DNA from: Polynucleobacter sp. UK-FUSCHL-C3
GTDB lineage: Bacteria > Pseudomonadota > Gammaproteobacteria > Burkholderiales > Burkholderiaceae
Length of the DNA: 64,000 nucleotides
NCBI RefSeq assembly: GCF_040409815.1
Contig: NZ_CP099959.1
Span: forward strand, 558,001-622,000
Reading direction: 5' to 3'
In this document: positions 46,123 through 59,153 of the stretch, piece after piece
Layout: every line of letters begins with the position of its first letter
Position numbering within the stretch: position 1 is the stretch's first letter
Translations under genes and position numbers: made by a program
The notes under the pieces: model-generated
Database searches by the model: none
Told to the model about the DNA's origin: nothing
What the model saw: only the letters and a program-made list of their open reading frames with translations

Positions 46123-47292
46123 TTGCCTAAGCTGGCTTGTGTAGCGGGAGAGCCATCCGGGGATCTAATCGCAGCCCCGATCTTTAGTGCCCTCCATCAG
46201 ATACCATCGATGGCTGGGCTAGATGCGTACGGTATCGGTGGTCAAGCAATGCAAGCACAGGGATTTAGGTCGCTTTGGCCGATGGAGACTTTAAGCGTCA
46301 GAGGTTATGTTGAGGCTTTACGCCAGTTACCAGCTATTTTGCGTCTGCGATCCGAGTTGGTTGAACAACTGCTTGGCGAGCAACGCCCCGATCTCTTTAT
46401 GGGGATTGATGCTCCAGACTTTAATTTGGGCGTTGAGTTACGTTTAAAAGAAGCAGGAATCCCCACGATTCATTTTGTTTCCCCCTCGATCTGGGCTTGG
46501 CGTGGCAGTCGTATCAAGAAAATCAAACAAGCAGTTGATCGTGTCTTGTGCTTGTTTCCATTTGAGCCTGAGATTTATGAGAAAGCTGGTATTGCTGCAA
46601 GTTATGTAGGGCATCCCATGGCCAGTGAAATCCCAGAAATTGTTGATACTGTAGCAGCCAAGAAAAAAATTAATGGTGGGCTTGAAGGCCTTGTGATCGC
46701 AGTCTTGCCTGGCAGCCGTCGATCTGAGATCGAGTTAATTGGCCCTGTTTTCTTTGAAACAATCGCCCTGATAGCAAAACGTCTAGTAGGTCAGAAGCTT
46801 CACTTTGTAGTACCAATTGCTGCCCCACATTTGCGACCCGCGATTGAATCCCTCCGTGCAAATTTATTGATGGACCATCCAGAAATTGATCTGATATTGT
46901 TAGATGGTCAGGCCGATCTTGCCTTGGCTGCTGCTGATGGTGTCCTCATTGCTAGTGGCACAGCCACTTTGCAAGCTGCTCTTTGGAAAAAGCCCATGGT
47001 GATTTCGTATAAGGTGCCTTGGTTAACCGCGCAGATCATGAAGCGACAGGGCTATCTACCCTATGTGGGGCTACCTAATATTTTGTGTGGTGAGTTTGTA
47101 GTGCCAGAGCTCTTGCAAGATGAGGCAAAGCCAGAGGCTTTGGCAGATGCGGTTTTATCGTGGTTAGATCGACCGGCGGCAGTGAAAGCACTTGAGACCC
47201 GTTTTGAGCAATTGCACTTGAGTTTAAAAAGACCTACTGGTTTACTAGTTGCGCAAGTGATTGAACAAACCCTTAATCGACGGTCTAGATAG
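46123..47292 (+). CDS. lpxB: Lipid A disaccharide synthase LpxB
   Basis: A GT19 glycosyltransferase that joins lipid X and UDP-diacylglucosamine. The N-terminal AGEPSGDL and the central HFVSPSIWAWR, LCLFPFEPEIY and GHPMASE are family signatures; ASGTATLQAAL binds UDP. The start appears to be TTG 46123, since AGEPSGDL lies at residues 7-14 and no ATG is available nearby; no clear Shine-Dalgarno precedes it. Confidence 0.96.
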   Translation: MPKLACVAGEPSGDLIAAPIFSALHQIPSMAGLDAYGIGGQAMQAQGFRSLWPMETLSVRGYVEALRQLPAILRLRSELVEQLLGEQRPDLFMGIDAPDFNLGVELRLKEAGIPTIHFVSPSIWAWRGSRIKKIKQAVDRVLCLFPFEPEIYEKAGIAASYVGHPMASEIPEIVDTVAAKKKINGGLEGLVIAVLPGSRRSEIELIGPVFFETIALIAKRLVGQKLHFVVPIAAPHLRPAIESLRANLLMDHPEIDLILLDGQADLALAAADGVLIASGTATLQAALWKKPMVISYKVPWLTAQIMKRQGYLPYVGLPNILCGEFVVPELLQDEAKPEALADAVLSWLDRPAAVKALETRFEQLHLSLKRPTGLLVAQVIEQTLNRRSR

Positions 47293-47298
47293 GCACCC

Positions 47299-47883
47299 AT
47301 GAGCACTGTTTGGATCTGCGGTGTGGACGAAGCGGGCAGGGGCCCCCTAGTGGGCTCTGTGGTTGCTGGAGCGGTAGTGTTGGACCCCAATCAGCCCATT
47401 ATGGGTTTGAGGGATTCTAAAAAGTTATCGCCCGCCCGCCGTGAGCAGCTGTATGCAGAAATTATGCAAAAAGCACGAGCCTGGGGGATTGGACAAGCCA
47501 GTCCAAGCGAGATCGATACACTCAATATCTTACAAGCCACTATGTTAGCGATGCGCCGTGCGATAGAGGCGTTGTCTGAGCGTTTGGGAGAATGGCCCAG
47601 TAAGGCCTTGATTGATGGCAACCGTTGCCCAATATTGCCGATTGCTAGTGAAGCTATTATTAAGGGTGATGCGAAAGAGCCCGCTATTTCAGCAGCATCG
47701 ATTATTGCCAAGGTCACTCGTGACCAACAAATGCAAGCGCTGCATACGCAGTATCCACAGTACGGATTTAATCAGCATATGGGCTATCCCACAGAGGTCC
47801 ATATGCAGGCACTCAAGCAGTACGGACCTTGTGAAGAACATCGGCGTACGTTTGCACCGGTGAGGAATTTAATCAGTGGCTAA
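47299..47883 (+). CDS. rnhB: Ribonuclease HII
   Basis: Removes single ribonucleotides from DNA. Acidic metal ligands are in [10 protein letters not shown] (Asp, Glu near residues 8-9) and ALIDGN; a further Asp lies in KVTRDQQM. The 194 residues fit the family. It follows lpxB by six bases, as in many proteobacteria, and overlaps the next gene by eight. Confidence 0.96.
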   Translation: MSTVWICGVDEAGRGPLVGSVVAGAVVLDPNQPIMGLRDSKKLSPARREQLYAEIMQKARAWGIGQASPSEIDTLNILQATMLAMRRAIEALSERLGEWPSKALIDGNRCPILPIASEAIIKGDAKEPAISAASIIAKVTRDQQMQALHTQYPQYGFNQHMGYPTEVHMQALKQYGPCEEHRRTFAPVRNLISG

Positions 47884-48694
47884 AGACGACATCATTTACT
47901 CGCGGGACAATGCTTTACTCAAATGCATTCGGCAATTGCAGCTCTCGGGTAGCAAGGGGCAAAAAGCAAGGGTAGAGCAGCAACACGCTGTTCTTGACGG
48001 CATTCATCTCATGCAAACATGGTCTGGTGATGCACGTCTTGATTCACTGATTACAAGCAAAAGTGCTCAAAGTCATCCAGAGATCGCTAACTTGATCGGA
48101 TGCCATCTAGAGATCTGCCCAAATACACAAGTTCATTGGGTTGATGAAACTTTATGGGAATCCATTAGCGAGCTAGAGAATGCTCCGCAAATTATGGGAC
48201 TTCTTGAGTTGGAGCTCACAAAGCCTAACAGTAAGACCATTACTGGGGATGTACTCATTTTGGATGCGATACAAGATGCCGGTAACGTAGGAACCATCTT
48301 GCGCACGGCTCTAGCGACAGATTTCAAGCAAATAGTTTGCACTACTGGAACTGCTCATATTTGGTCACCCAAAGTACTGCGTGCGGCCATGGGCGCGCAT
48401 CGGCATCTTCATTTTTATGAGGGCTGGAGTGTCAACGATGTAGCAAGTAATATCGAATCATCTTTATTGGCAACCAATATGGATGCGAAAGACGATTTAT
48501 ATTCGATTGGGAAGATCTTAAATGCGCCAGTGGCCTGGATTTTTGGGAACGAAGGACAGGGCGTTTCTGGGGATTTACTGGCGCAAGCAAAACAAATACG
48601 GATTCCGCAAAATCCTCAGATCGAGTCTTTAAATGTAGCAACTGCCGCTGCCGTGTGCTTATATGAAACTGTGAGAGTACGAACCACCCAATAA
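47876..48694 (+). CDS. TrmH/SpoU-family RNA 2'-O-methyltransferase
   Basis: A SPOUT-fold RNA methyltransferase. The motifs are clear: [16 protein letters not shown] (motif 1), [10 protein letters not shown] (motif 2) and the knot [14 protein letters not shown] (motif 3). A small N-terminal substrate-recognition domain (about 1-105) resembles RlmB/TsnR-like proteins. The target nucleotide cannot be read from the sequence. The start is GTG 47876, overlapping rnhB. It ends six bases from convergent ppsR. Confidence 0.88.
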   Translation: MAKDDIIYSRDNALLKCIRQLQLSGSKGQKARVEQQHAVLDGIHLMQTWSGDARLDSLITSKSAQSHPEIANLIGCHLEICPNTQVHWVDETLWESISELENAPQIMGLLELELTKPNSKTITGDVLILDAIQDAGNVGTILRTALATDFKQIVCTTGTAHIWSPKVLRAAMGAHRHLHFYEGWSVNDVASNIESSLLATNMDAKDDLYSIGKILNAPVAWIFGNEGQGVSGDLLAQAKQIRIPQNPQIESLNVATAAAVCLYETVRVRTTQ

Positions 48695-48700
48695 GATTGC

Positions 48701-49537
48701 CTATCCTAGGATTGTTTTATCAGAACGGATGGCTTGCAAAATCGTGGTTGCAATCTCTTCAATGGATTTACTCGTAGTAGAGACCCAGGGAATGGACTCG
48801 CGGCGCATCATCGAGGTTGCCTCATTGATCTCATAACGGCAGTTCTCTAGTTTGGCGTAATTACTTCCTGGTCTGCGCTCATTTCGTATCTCGCACAAGC
48901 GGTCAGCATCAATAGTCAGACCATAAATCTTTTGTTTATGAGGCAGGAGATCTTTTGGGAGTTGCCCACGTTCAAAGTCTTCTGGTATTAGTGGATAGTT
49001 GGCCGCCTTCAAACCATACTGCATGGCTAGATAAAGACTCGTTGGGGTTTTACCGACCCGCGATACCCCTACTAAGATGACATTTGCATCCGCTAGATTT
49101 TGATTGGATTGACCATCATCGTGAGCCAGTGAGTAATTGATGGCTTCAATCCGATTTTTATAAGCATCGGTATCAGCATTGTGGTGAAGTCGATTAATGG
49201 CATGGGTAGAGCGCATACCAAGGGTTTGTTCTAGAGGTGCGACAAAGGTCTGAAACATATCTAATACCAAGGCATTGGCTTTGCTAACTACTTGATTGAC
49301 CTCTGGATTGACCAGAGTAGTAAAAACAATGGCTTGCCCATGCTTAGGGTCGGCCCCATTAATCTGGCGAACGGCATCATGGGCCTTATCAACCGTATCA
49401 ACAAAGGGTATGCGGATCTGCTTAAAGCTAGTTTCAAATTGCGCCAGGATTGATTGGCTGAAGTTCTCTGCCGTAATCCCGGTACCATCCGAAACAATGT
49501 AAACAACTCGGGGAGTAGATGGAGTAACTGTATTCAT
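48701..49537 (-). CDS. ppsR: PEP synthase regulatory kinase/pyrophosphorylase PpsR
   Basis: A DUF299 protein that switches PEP synthase off and on by ADP-dependent phosphorylation and Pi-dependent dephosphorylation. The P-loop-like GVSRVGKTPTS (about 152-162) and the opening YIVSDGTGITAEN are family hallmarks. It is divergent from ppsA, its target, with 133 bp between starts, which supports the functional pairing. Confidence 0.94.
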   Translation of the reverse strand: MNTVTPSTPRVVYIVSDGTGITAENFSQSILAQFETSFKQIRIPFVDTVDKAHDAVRQINGADPKHGQAIVFTTLVNPEVNQVVSKANALVLDMFQTFVAPLEQTLGMRSTHAINRLHHNADTDAYKNRIEAINYSLAHDDGQSNQNLADANVILVGVSRVGKTPTSLYLAMQYGLKAANYPLIPEDFERGQLPKDLLPHKQKIYGLTIDADRLCEIRNERRPGSNYAKLENCRYEINEATSMMRRESIPWVSTTSKSIEEIATTILQAIRSDKTILG

Positions 49538-49594
49538 GATGAAAGTCAGGGAAATTCTAACTGATTAAAAAATAGGCAATTAAGGGTCAGGGAA

Positions 49595-49600
49595 TACAAT
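49595..49600 (+). promoter_or_regulatory. Possible -10 box for ppsA
   Basis: TACAAT in the ppsR-ppsA divergent gap, about 70 bases before the ppsA ATG. A weak -35 (TAGGCA, 49573-49578) has a 16-bp spacer. It is tentative. Confidence 0.35.
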
Positions 49601-49670
49601 AGCTTTAATTCAAGTATGCCCGATTTTACGGACGCTACTTAAGCAGTTTTTTTACTTTAAGAGAGTCTTT

Positions 49671-52055
49671 ATGTCTATGCAAAATAAGCAAAACGCCTAT
49701 GTTTTGCCTTTTGAGGAGTTGCGCGTCGGCGACGTTGAGTCGGTGGGTGGTAAAAATTCCTCCTTGGGTGAAATGATTTCACAATTAGCTTCAGCGGGTG
49801 TACGAGTTCCAACTGGATTTGCCACCACCTCCCTCGCATTCCGTGATTTTCTACAACACAATCAGCTCGATCGTAAGATTTCTGAGCGCCTTGTCCAATT
49901 AAATGTGGATGATGTGCGCGCTCTTGCAGAAGCGGGCGCTGAGATTCGCTCTTGGATTGAGGGAGCATCCTTTCAGCCCCGTTTAGAAAGCGAGATTCGG
50001 GAGGCATTTAAAGCCTTGGATAACTCTGGCAAAGGGTCTTTTGCAGTTCGGTCCTCCGCTACCGCAGAAGATTTACCAGATGCCTCATTTGCGGGCCAGC
50101 AAGAGACCTTTCTAAATGTGAGTGGTATTGAGGATGTACTGCATAAGATCCGAGAGGTCTTTGCATCCCTTTATAACGATCGGGCAATCTCATACCGCGT
50201 TCACAAGGGCTTTGCTCATGCTGAGGTTGCATTATCGGCCGGTGTGCAGCGTATGGTTCGCTCAGATACCGGTGCTGCTGGGGTCATGTTTACCTTGGAT
50301 ACTGAATCGGGCTTTCCGGGGGTGGTCTTTATTACATCCAGTTATGGTCTAGGTGAGACCGTGGTGCAGGGTGCCGTCAATCCCGATGAGTTCTATGTGT
50401 TTAAAGAGACCTTGGCGCAGGGTAAGAAGGCTATTATTCGGAGATCATTAGGATCAAAGTTAATCCAAATGCAATTTGCTCCCGCAGGTTCTAAGGAGCG
50501 TGTTGAGACCGTTGAGGTTAGCCCCGAACTGCGTAATCGTTTCTCGATTTCCGACGAGGATGTCACGGAGTTAGCAAAGTATGCTGTGATTATTGAAAAG
50601 CATTACGGTCGACCCATGGATATTGAGTGGGGTAAAGACGGCCAAGACGGCAAGATCTATATTCTGCAAGCACGCCCCGAGACAGTGAAGAGCCAAGCTG
50701 CTGGTCAGGTCGAGTTACGCTATCGACTCAAAGGAAACTCCAAAGCCATCACCACGGGACGCGCTATTGGACAAAAGATTGGTGGGGGCCCCGTTCGTGT
50801 GATTCGGGATGCAAGTGAAATGGATCGTGTGCAACCAGGCGATGTCTTGGTGGCTGATATGACCGATCCCAATTGGGAGCCGGTCATGAAACGGGCTTCT
50901 GCGATTGTGACCAATCGTGGTGGACGCACCTGTCACGCCGCCATTATTGCTAGAGAGCTAGGTGTTCCTGCAGTGGTTGGCTGCAGTAATGCTACCGATC
51001 TCTTGCAAGACGGCGCAGTTGTTACTGTATCGTGTGCTGAGGGTGATGAGGGACGGATCTATGATGGTTTGATCGAAACCGAAGTCACCGAGGTGAAGCG
51101 AGGCGTATTACCAGAGATCCCTGTAAAGATTACGATGAACATTGGTAATCCACAACTGGCATTTGATTTCTGTCAGTTACCGAATGCGGGAGTAGGTCTG
51201 GCGCGTCTTGAGTTCATCATTAACAACTATATTGGTTTACATCCCCGTGCCGTATTGGAGTATCCCAATATTGATGAAGAACTTAAGCGAGCCGTTGAGA
51301 GTGTTGCACGTGGTTACGCAAGTCCCAAAGCATTTTATGAAGATAAGTTAGTGGAGGGCGTAGCAACGATTGCAGCAGCTTTTTATCCAAAGCCAGTAAT
51401 TGTTCGTCTATCAGACTTTAAATCGAATGAGTACAAGAAGCTTATTGGTGGATCGCGTTATGAGCCCGATGAAGAGAATCCGATGTTGGGATTTAGGGGA
51501 GCCTCGCGTTATGTCTCAAAAGATTTTGGAGAAGCTTTTGCTCTAGAGTGTGCCGCAATGAAGCGAGTCCGCGAGGATATGGGGCTCGATAATGTGGAGA
51601 TCATGGTTCCCTTTGTGCGCACCATCCCACAGGCTAAGCGGGTCATTGATATGATGGCAACCTTAGGTTTGAAGCGAGGTAGTAATGGACTCAGACTCAT
51701 CATGATGTGCGAGATCCCGTCTAATGCTATTTTGGCCGACCAATTCCTCGAATACTTTGACGGGTTCTCAATTGGCTCAAACGATATGACCCAATTAACT
51801 CTTGGATTGGATCGAGACTCTGGTATGGAGTTACTTGCTATTGATTTTGATGAGCGTGATCCCGCAGTTGAGTTTATGATCGAGCGCTCCATTGATGCCT
51901 GTGTCAAGCAAGGTAAGTATGTGGGCATCTGTGGTCAGGGTCCATCGGATCACCCAGACTTTGCTAAATGGCTGGTCAAAAAAGGGATTACCTCGATCTC
52001 GCTCAACCCAGATAGCGTCGTTCAAACCTGGGAGTTTCTGGCCAACAATCCATAA
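49671..52055 (+). CDS. ppsA: Phosphoenolpyruvate synthase
   Basis: Converts pyruvate and ATP to PEP, AMP and phosphate for gluconeogenesis. The N-terminal ATP-grasp-like domain shows [11 protein letters not shown] and [20 protein letters not shown]. The swivelling domain carries the phosphohistidine His422 in [14 protein letters not shown] (E. coli His421). The C-terminal TIM barrel has the catalytic Cys in [11 protein letters not shown] (about residue 754). The 794 residues match E. coli (792). The target of PpsR encoded divergently. Confidence 0.97.
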   Translation: MSMQNKQNAYVLPFEELRVGDVESVGGKNSSLGEMISQLASAGVRVPTGFATTSLAFRDFLQHNQLDRKISERLVQLNVDDVRALAEAGAEIRSWIEGASFQPRLESEIREAFKALDNSGKGSFAVRSSATAEDLPDASFAGQQETFLNVSGIEDVLHKIREVFASLYNDRAISYRVHKGFAHAEVALSAGVQRMVRSDTGAAGVMFTLDTESGFPGVVFITSSYGLGETVVQGAVNPDEFYVFKETLAQGKKAIIRRSLGSKLIQMQFAPAGSKERVETVEVSPELRNRFSISDEDVTELAKYAVIIEKHYGRPMDIEWGKDGQDGKIYILQARPETVKSQAAGQVELRYRLKGNSKAITTGRAIGQKIGGGPVRVIRDASEMDRVQPGDVLVADMTDPNWEPVMKRASAIVTNRGGRTCHAAIIARELGVPAVVGCSNATDLLQDGAVVTVSCAEGDEGRIYDGLIETEVTEVKRGVLPEIPVKITMNIGNPQLAFDFCQLPNAGVGLARLEFIINNYIGLHPRAVLEYPNIDEELKRAVESVARGYASPKAFYEDKLVEGVATIAAAFYPKPVIVRLSDFKSNEYKKLIGGSRYEPDEENPMLGFRGASRYVSKDFGEAFALECAAMKRVREDMGLDNVEIMVPFVRTIPQAKRVIDMMATLGLKRGSNGLRLIMMCEIPSNAILADQFLEYFDGFSIGSNDMTQLTLGLDRDSGMELLAIDFDERDPAVEFMIERSIDACVKQGKYVGICGQGPSDHPDFAKWLVKKGITSISLNPDSVVQTWEFLANNP

Positions 52056-52073
52056 GCTACTAAATGACTACCT

Positions 52074-52099
52074 AAAGGCAGGATTACACCTGCCTTTTT
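52074..52099 (+). terminator. Intrinsic terminator of ppsA
   Basis: Arms AAAGGCAGG (52074-52082) and CCTGCCTTT (52089-52097) flank a six-base loop, with a five-T run (52095-52099). It lies 18 bases after the ppsA stop. On the other strand the tail is only TTTAGG, so it would serve smpB poorly. Confidence 0.85.
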
Positions 52100-52109
52100 A
52101 TTTCTTGGC

Positions 52110-52559
52110 TCAGGAGAGTTGCCCGCGCACGATTCGGGCTTTCTCGCGCTCCCAATCCTTTTCTTTACTAGCCTCACGTTTGTCGTGTTGCTTCTTACCC
52201 CGAGCTAAACCGATTTCGCATTTCACTCGTCCTTTTGAGAAATGCATATTGAGTGGTACTAGGGTATAGCCACGTTGTTCAACTTTACCGATTAACTTAC
52301 GAATCTCGCTATCGTTTAAGAGGAGCTTGCGCGTTCGAGTAGGATCTGCATGAATATGGGTTGAGGTCGAGGAGAGTGGACTGATGTGCGAGCCGATTAA
52401 AAAGATCTCTGCATTACGCACCACGACATAAGCCTCTTTGATCTGAGCGCGACCCGCACGAATGGCCTTAACCTCCCACCCCTCAAGGACGAGCCCAGCT
52501 TCGTAGCGTTCTTCAATAAAATAGTCGAAGAAGGCTTTTTTGTTATCGACGATACTCAT
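52110..52559 (-). CDS. smpB: SsrA-binding protein SmpB
   Basis: The tmRNA partner in ribosome rescue by trans-translation. [30 protein letters not shown] and the C-terminal basic tail (GRGKK-like [11 protein letters not shown]) are typical. Only about 30-35 bp separate its start from that of divergent ratA, and no Shine-Dalgarno is evident before its ATG. The ssrA gene is not in the window. Confidence 0.97.
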   Translation of the reverse strand: MSIVDNKKAFFDYFIEERYEAGLVLEGWEVKAIRAGRAQIKEAYVVVRNAEIFLIGSHISPLSSTSTHIHADPTRTRKLLLNDSEIRKLIGKVEQRGYTLVPLNMHFSKGRVKCEIGLARGKKQHDKREASKEKDWEREKARIVRGQLS

Positions 52560-52588
52560 GTTTTAGAGTTTTTATAGGTTCCATCGTA

Positions 52589-53029
52589 TTGATTATGGCA
52601 GACGTCAATAAGACCGTTTTAATTGGGCACTCCGCCGAGTGCATGTACAGCTTAGTTACGGATGTGGCGAGCTACCCAGATTTTTTACCCTGGTGCGGCG
52701 GTGTGGATATCTACGAGCAAACCGAGACCGTGCTGGACGCCAAAATTAAGATTCACTTCAAAGGAATTGAGCAGTATTTTCATACTCGCAATGCCAATCA
52801 TCGACCAGATTTAATTGATATGCAATTTGTCGATGGCCCCTTTAAGAGTTTCACTGGGCAGTGGCGTTTCATTGCATTGCGTGAGGACGCTTGTAAGATC
52901 GAGTTCAATCTTCATTGGGAGTTTAAGAATATCATTCTTGATAAAGTGATCGGCCCTGTGTTTTCTTATATAGCAGGCACCTTTGTGGATTGTTTTGTAA
53001 AACGAGCGGATCAACTCTATGGCCACTAA
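52589..53029 (+). CDS. ratA: RatA-like START-domain protein (Coq10 family)
   Basis: A polyketide-cyclase/START-domain protein of the family containing E. coli RatA, which was reported to bind 50S subunits, and Coq10, which binds ubiquinone. Diagnostic are MYSLVTDVASYPDFLPWCGG and the C-terminal FVDCFVKRADQLYG. The start may be TTG 52589, with AGG ten bases upstream, or ATG 52595. Divergent from smpB and overlapping rnfH, as in E. coli. Whether it acts as a toxin or in ubiquinone function cannot be decided from sequence. Confidence 0.9.
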   Translation: MIMADVNKTVLIGHSAECMYSLVTDVASYPDFLPWCGGVDIYEQTETVLDAKIKIHFKGIEQYFHTRNANHRPDLIDMQFVDGPFKSFTGQWRFIALREDACKIEFNLHWEFKNIILDKVIGPVFSYIAGTFVDCFVKRADQLYGH

Positions 53030-53399
53030 TACCCCCATCACCATTGAGATTCTTCTGTGCGATGCTCGGGTAGACCCACCCAAACTACAAACACATCAAC
53101 TTCATTTGCCCAAGGAAGGATCTCCAACGGTAGGCTGGGCTCTTCAATCTCTACAAATTGCTCACGCCAAGGATGATCCGGTAATAAGCCGTAAGGGTTG
53201 CTATGGGGTATTTGGTAAACGCAAAGAGTGGGATAGTCCCATCTATGCGGGAGATCGTCTTGAGTTGTACGCGCCCTTACAAATTGACCCCAAAATGGCC
53301 CGTCGCAAGAAAGCCAACCGAGATAAAGATAGTCAATTAAAAGCCAAGGCACAAGATCGAGCCAGCGCACGAACGGCGAAAGCAAAAGCCTCCAAATAG
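53019..53399 (+). CDS. rnfH: RnfH-family protein (RatB)
   Basis: A small ubiquitin-like beta-grasp protein (UPF0125) of unknown biochemical role. The conserved ISRKGCYGVFGKRKEWDSPIY-type segment (about 52-75) and DRLELYAPLQIDPKMARRKK are diagnostic. The C-terminal 30 residues are very Lys-, Ala- and Arg-rich. It overlaps ratA by 11 bases, the usual pairing. Confidence 0.92.
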   Translation: MATNTPITIEILLCDARVDPPKLQTHQLHLPKEGSPTVGWALQSLQIAHAKDDPVISRKGCYGVFGKRKEWDSPIYAGDRLELYAPLQIDPKMARRKKANRDKDSQLKAKAQDRASARTAKAKASK

Positions 53400-53473
53400 G
53401 CTTAAAAACCCGACTACTTGAGTCCTAAGGCCCTGATCAGGAAGGGATTTAAGAGTTAATTCTGGAGAACCTC

Positions 53474-53479
53474 TATAAT
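53474..53479 (+). promoter_or_regulatory. Likely -10 box of guaB
   Basis: A perfect TATAAT 25 bases before the guaB ATG. No convincing -35 is seen at 16-18 bp. The spacing implies a short leader with no room for a riboswitch. Confidence 0.45.
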
Positions 53480-53504
53480 CTGATTTTGCGACTAGGGGTT
53501 TTGC

Positions 53505-54971
53505 ATGCGACTCATACAAAAAGCACTGACGTTCGACGATGTGCTCCTCGTGCCGGCATACTCGGCCATCCTCCCGCGTGACACTAATTTGGTCACTCAA
53601 TTAACCCGCGATATCACGATCAATATTCCATTGGTATCGGCTGCAATGGATACTGTTACGGAAGGACGTCTTGCGATTGCCATGGCAACCGAGGGCGGCG
53701 TTGGGATTGTTCATAAAAACCTTAAGCCTGCGGAGCAGGCTAAAGAGGTTGCTAAAGTAAAGCGCTATGAGTCTGGGGTTCTGCGCGATCCAATCTCAAT
53801 CGGCCCAGATATGACGGTTCGCCAAGTTATTCACTTATCTAAAGAGCATGGGTTCTCCGGATTTCCGGTGTTACAAGGTAAAACTGTAGTGGGCATTATT
53901 ACAAACCGCGATCTGCGCTTTGAAGAAGATCTTGATGCACCTGTGAAATCCAAGATGACCCCACGTGAACGTTTGGTTACTGTCAAAGAGGGTGCTAGCT
54001 TAGAAGAAGCAAAACGCTTAATGAATAAGCATCGCCTAGAGCGGGTGCTTGTTGTGAACGACTCCTTTGAACTTCGTGGCCTAGTAACAGTTAAAGACAT
54101 CATGAAGGCTACAGAGCATCCTAATGCTTGTAAAGATAGTGAAGGTAAGTTACGTGTCGGTGCAGCAGTTGGCGTTGGTCCGGATAACGATGAGCGGGTT
54201 GAGCTTCTGGTGAAGGCAGGTGTCGATCTAATCGTGGTGGATACTGCCCACGGTCATAGTCAAGGCGTTCTTGATCGAGTGAAGTGGGTCAAGAAACACT
54301 ATCCTCAAGTACAAGTGATTGGCGGTAATATTGCAACAGGCGAAGCTGCTAAAGCCCTGGCAGATCATGGTGCTGATGGTGTAAAAGTTGGTATTGGTCC
54401 CGGATCCATTTGCACAACCCGTATCGTTGCGGGCGTTGGGGTCCCTCAAATTACTGCGGTCGTAAATGTGGCAAAGGCCTTAAAGGGGACCGGTATTCCC
54501 TTGATTGCTGATGGTGGTGTGCGTTACTCGGGCGATGTTGCTAAGGCTTTAGCGGCTGGAGCAAACTCAGTCATGATGGGCGGTATGTTTGCGGGTACCG
54601 AAGAAGCTCCTGGCGAAGTATTTTTATACCAAGGCCGTTCTTACAAGAGTTACCGAGGTATGGGCTCATTAGGTGCGATGTCGGATGGAGCCGCCGATCG
54701 ATATTTCCAAGAAGATATTAGTGCAGCCAATGCTGATAAATTAGTTCCAGAGGGTATTGAGGGGCAGGTTCCTTACAAAGGAAGTGTGTTGAGCATCTTG
54801 CATCAACTAACTGGTGGCATTCGCTCCTCAATGGGCTACTGTGGTTGTAAGACTATTTCTGAGTTGCATGAGAAGGCAAGTTTTGTGGAGATTACTTCTG
54901 CTGGAGTGCGCGAGTCGCATGTCCATGATGTAAAGATCACGAAGGAAGCCCCCAATTACCATATTGACTAA
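53505..54971 (+). CDS. guaB: Inosine-5'-monophosphate dehydrogenase
   Basis: Oxidises IMP to XMP, the committed GMP step. A TIM barrel is interrupted by two CBS domains (about 95-210). The catalytic Cys303 lies in [12 protein letters not shown], and the flap segment with [11 protein letters not shown] is present. The 488 residues equal E. coli IMPDH. guaA follows after eight bases. Confidence 0.98.
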   Translation: MRLIQKALTFDDVLLVPAYSAILPRDTNLVTQLTRDITINIPLVSAAMDTVTEGRLAIAMATEGGVGIVHKNLKPAEQAKEVAKVKRYESGVLRDPISIGPDMTVRQVIHLSKEHGFSGFPVLQGKTVVGIITNRDLRFEEDLDAPVKSKMTPRERLVTVKEGASLEEAKRLMNKHRLERVLVVNDSFELRGLVTVKDIMKATEHPNACKDSEGKLRVGAAVGVGPDNDERVELLVKAGVDLIVVDTAHGHSQGVLDRVKWVKKHYPQVQVIGGNIATGEAAKALADHGADGVKVGIGPGSICTTRIVAGVGVPQITAVVNVAKALKGTGIPLIADGGVRYSGDVAKALAAGANSVMMGGMFAGTEEAPGEVFLYQGRSYKSYRGMGSLGAMSDGAADRYFQEDISAANADKLVPEGIEGQVPYKGSVLSILHQLTGGIRSSMGYCGCKTISELHEKASFVEITSAGVRESHVHDVKITKEAPNYHID

Positions 54972-54979
54972 GAATCCAA

Positions 54980-56599
54980 TTGAGCAAAGCCGTGCACGAT
55001 AAGATTCTGATTCTGGATTTTGGTTCCCAAGTTACTCAACTAATCGCTCGCCGCGTACGAGAGGCTAAGGTTTATTCTGAGATCTGGCCATACGATTGTG
55101 ATCCAGAGCAAATTAAAGAGTTTGTAAGAAGTCAGTCTTGCAAGGGGATCATCCTCTCTGGTGGCCCAAGCTCGGTTACGGAGCCAAATAGCCCTCGCGC
55201 CCCACAAATTGTCTTTGAACTAGGCGTCCCTGTATTCGGGATCTGCTATGGCATGCAAACCATGGCAACTCAGCTTGGTGGAAGGGTTGCCTCGGCAGAG
55301 TCTCTTGGTAAGGCACGTGAGTTTGGGTATGCCGAAGTGCGTGCTCGTGGTCATACCGAGTTACTCAAAGACGTTGAGGACCATCGAACTGAGGAAGGTC
55401 ATGGCATTTTGAAAGTTTGGATGAGTCATGGCGATTCAGTGACAGAGTTGCCTCCCCAGTTCAAGTTAATGGCTTCAACTCCCTCTTGTCCAATTGCGGG
55501 AATGGCTAATGAGGAGAAGCATTTCTATGGTCTGCAGTTTCATCCTGAGGTGACTCATACACTGCAGGGAACTGCCATCCTCAATCGCTTCGTTCATGAC
55601 ATTTGTGAATGTCGCCCTGATTGGGTGATGGGAGATTACATTCAAGAAGCGGTGGCCAAGATAAAAGAGCAGGTTGGCACAGATGAGGTGATTTTGGGCC
55701 TATCGGGCGGCGTAGACTCTAGTGTTTCTGCAGCACTTATTCATCGGGCCATTGGTCAGCAATTAACTTGTGTATTTGTCGATCATGGGCTTTTGCGCCT
55801 TAATGAAGGCAAGATGGTTATGGATATGTTTGCTCGTAACCTTGGCGTGAAGGTCATTCATGTCAATGCCGCTAATGAGTTCCTAGGAAAACTCAAGGGC
55901 GTTACCGATCCAGAACAAAAACGTAAGATCATTGGTAAAGAATTTGTGGAAGTATTTCAGAAAGAGTCTGCCAAGATTAAGAATGCCAAGTGGCTTGCTC
56001 AGGGAACGATTTACCCCGATGTCATAGAGTCTGCTGGTAAAGGTAAGAAGGGCGCCCATACGATTAAGAGTCACCACAACGTCGGTGGACTTCCAGAGGA
56101 TATGCACCTCAAGCTATTGGAGCCGCTTCGAGAGTTGTTTAAAGACGAAGTAAGAACACTTGGTATTGCCTTGGGCTTACCTAAAGAGATGGTTGATCGT
56201 CATCCATTCCCGGGCCCAGGACTTGGGGTCAGAATATTGGGTGAAGTGAAGCCAGAGTTTGCAGATCTTCTCAGGCACGCTGATTCTATCTTTATTGAAG
56301 AACTTAGAAATACTATAGATCCAAATTCTCATAAAACTTGGTATGAGCTTACCAGTCAAGCCTTTGCCGTCTTCCTGCCTGTTAAATCAGTGGGTGTGAT
56401 GGGTGATGGTCGGACCTATGAGTATGTCGTTGCTCTACGAGCAGTACAAACCCAAGACTTTATGACCGCCCACTGGGCACATCTACCTCATGAGCTATTG
56501 GGTAAAGTATCCAACCGCATCATTAATGAAGTGCGCGGTATCAATCGCGTTGTTTTTGATATCAGCGGTAAACCTCCCTCGACGATCGAGTGGGAATAA
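54980..56599 (+). CDS. guaA: GMP synthase (glutamine-hydrolysing)
   Basis: Aminates XMP to GMP. The class I glutaminase domain (about 1-205) has its nucleophile Cys89 in GICYGMQ and His/Glu in [10 protein letters not shown]. The ATP pyrophosphatase P-loop is LSGGVDSSV, and the C-terminal dimerisation domain ends [10 protein letters not shown]. The start is TTG 54980. Length 539 (E. coli 525). Confidence 0.97.
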   Translation: MSKAVHDKILILDFGSQVTQLIARRVREAKVYSEIWPYDCDPEQIKEFVRSQSCKGIILSGGPSSVTEPNSPRAPQIVFELGVPVFGICYGMQTMATQLGGRVASAESLGKAREFGYAEVRARGHTELLKDVEDHRTEEGHGILKVWMSHGDSVTELPPQFKLMASTPSCPIAGMANEEKHFYGLQFHPEVTHTLQGTAILNRFVHDICECRPDWVMGDYIQEAVAKIKEQVGTDEVILGLSGGVDSSVSAALIHRAIGQQLTCVFVDHGLLRLNEGKMVMDMFARNLGVKVIHVNAANEFLGKLKGVTDPEQKRKIIGKEFVEVFQKESAKIKNAKWLAQGTIYPDVIESAGKGKKGAHTIKSHHNVGGLPEDMHLKLLEPLRELFKDEVRTLGIALGLPKEMVDRHPFPGPGLGVRILGEVKPEFADLLRHADSIFIEELRNTIDPNSHKTWYELTSQAFAVFLPVKSVGVMGDGRTYEYVVALRAVQTQDFMTAHWAHLPHELLGKVSNRIINEVRGINRVVFDISGKPPSTIEWE

Positions 56600-56624
56600 C
56601 AAATTATTTTAGATATTCATTGTT

Positions 56625-57277
56625 ATGTACTCAGTTAAAGAACTCTTTACCACTTTGCAAGGAGAGGGTGCGCAAGCAGGGCGTGCAGCCGTATTTTGTC
56701 GCTTTGCTGGCTGTAATCTCTGGTCGGGGAGAGAGGAAGATCGCGCTACTGCTGTTTGTCAGTTCTGTGACACCAATTTTGTTGGAACGGATGGTATAGG
56801 TGGTGGGAAATTTGAGAGCGCCGATGATTTAGCAAAAGCGATTGAGTCTGCATGGCAAGAGGCTATGAACACACAGCACTATCGCTATGTGGTGATGACC
56901 GGTGGCGAGCCTTTATTGCAATTAGATGCCTCATTGATAGAGGCCTTACATCATCGGCATTTTGAAATAGCAATTGAGACCAATGGCACGATCAAGATCC
57001 CTAAAGGGATTGACTGGGTTTGTTTAAGCCCCAAAGCCAATGCTGATCTGATGGTAATGCAGGCTGATGAAATCAAGTTAGTTGTTCCGCAGATAGAACA
57101 TCAACCCATTGAAACAACTTTGCACCGTTTTGAGGGTATGGATTTTAGGCATCGTTATTTACAACCCATGGATGGCCCTAATTTAAGTGAAAATACGGCA
57201 TATGCCGTTGAGTTGTGCCAAAAAAATCCCTTATGGCGCTTAAGTGTGCAGACTCACAAAATGATCGGAATTCTGTA

Positions 57278-57278
<1 letters not shown>
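56625..57278 (+). CDS. queE: 7-carboxy-7-deazaguanine synthase QueE
   Basis: A radical-SAM enzyme in the queuosine pathway that makes CDG from the QueD product. The cluster motif is the QueE-type CX14CX2C: Cys30, Cys45 and Cys48. Substrate and SAM elements FCRFAGCNLWSG and MTGGEPLLQ are visible. It starts 25 bases after guaA, so GTP-pathway and queuosine genes may be co-transcribed. queC and queF are not in the window. Confidence 0.95.

Positions 57279-59146
<1,868 letters not shown>

Positions 59147-59153
<7 letters not shown>

Noticed and set aside
52589..53399. ratA-rnfH as a toxin-antitoxin island
   Set aside because: These are conserved housekeeping neighbours of smpB across proteobacteria; the toxin-antitoxin label is historical and nothing here suggests mobility.
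53400..53504. Riboswitch before guaB
   Set aside because: The TATAAT lies only 25 bases before the start codon, leaving no room, and I see no purine-riboswitch core.
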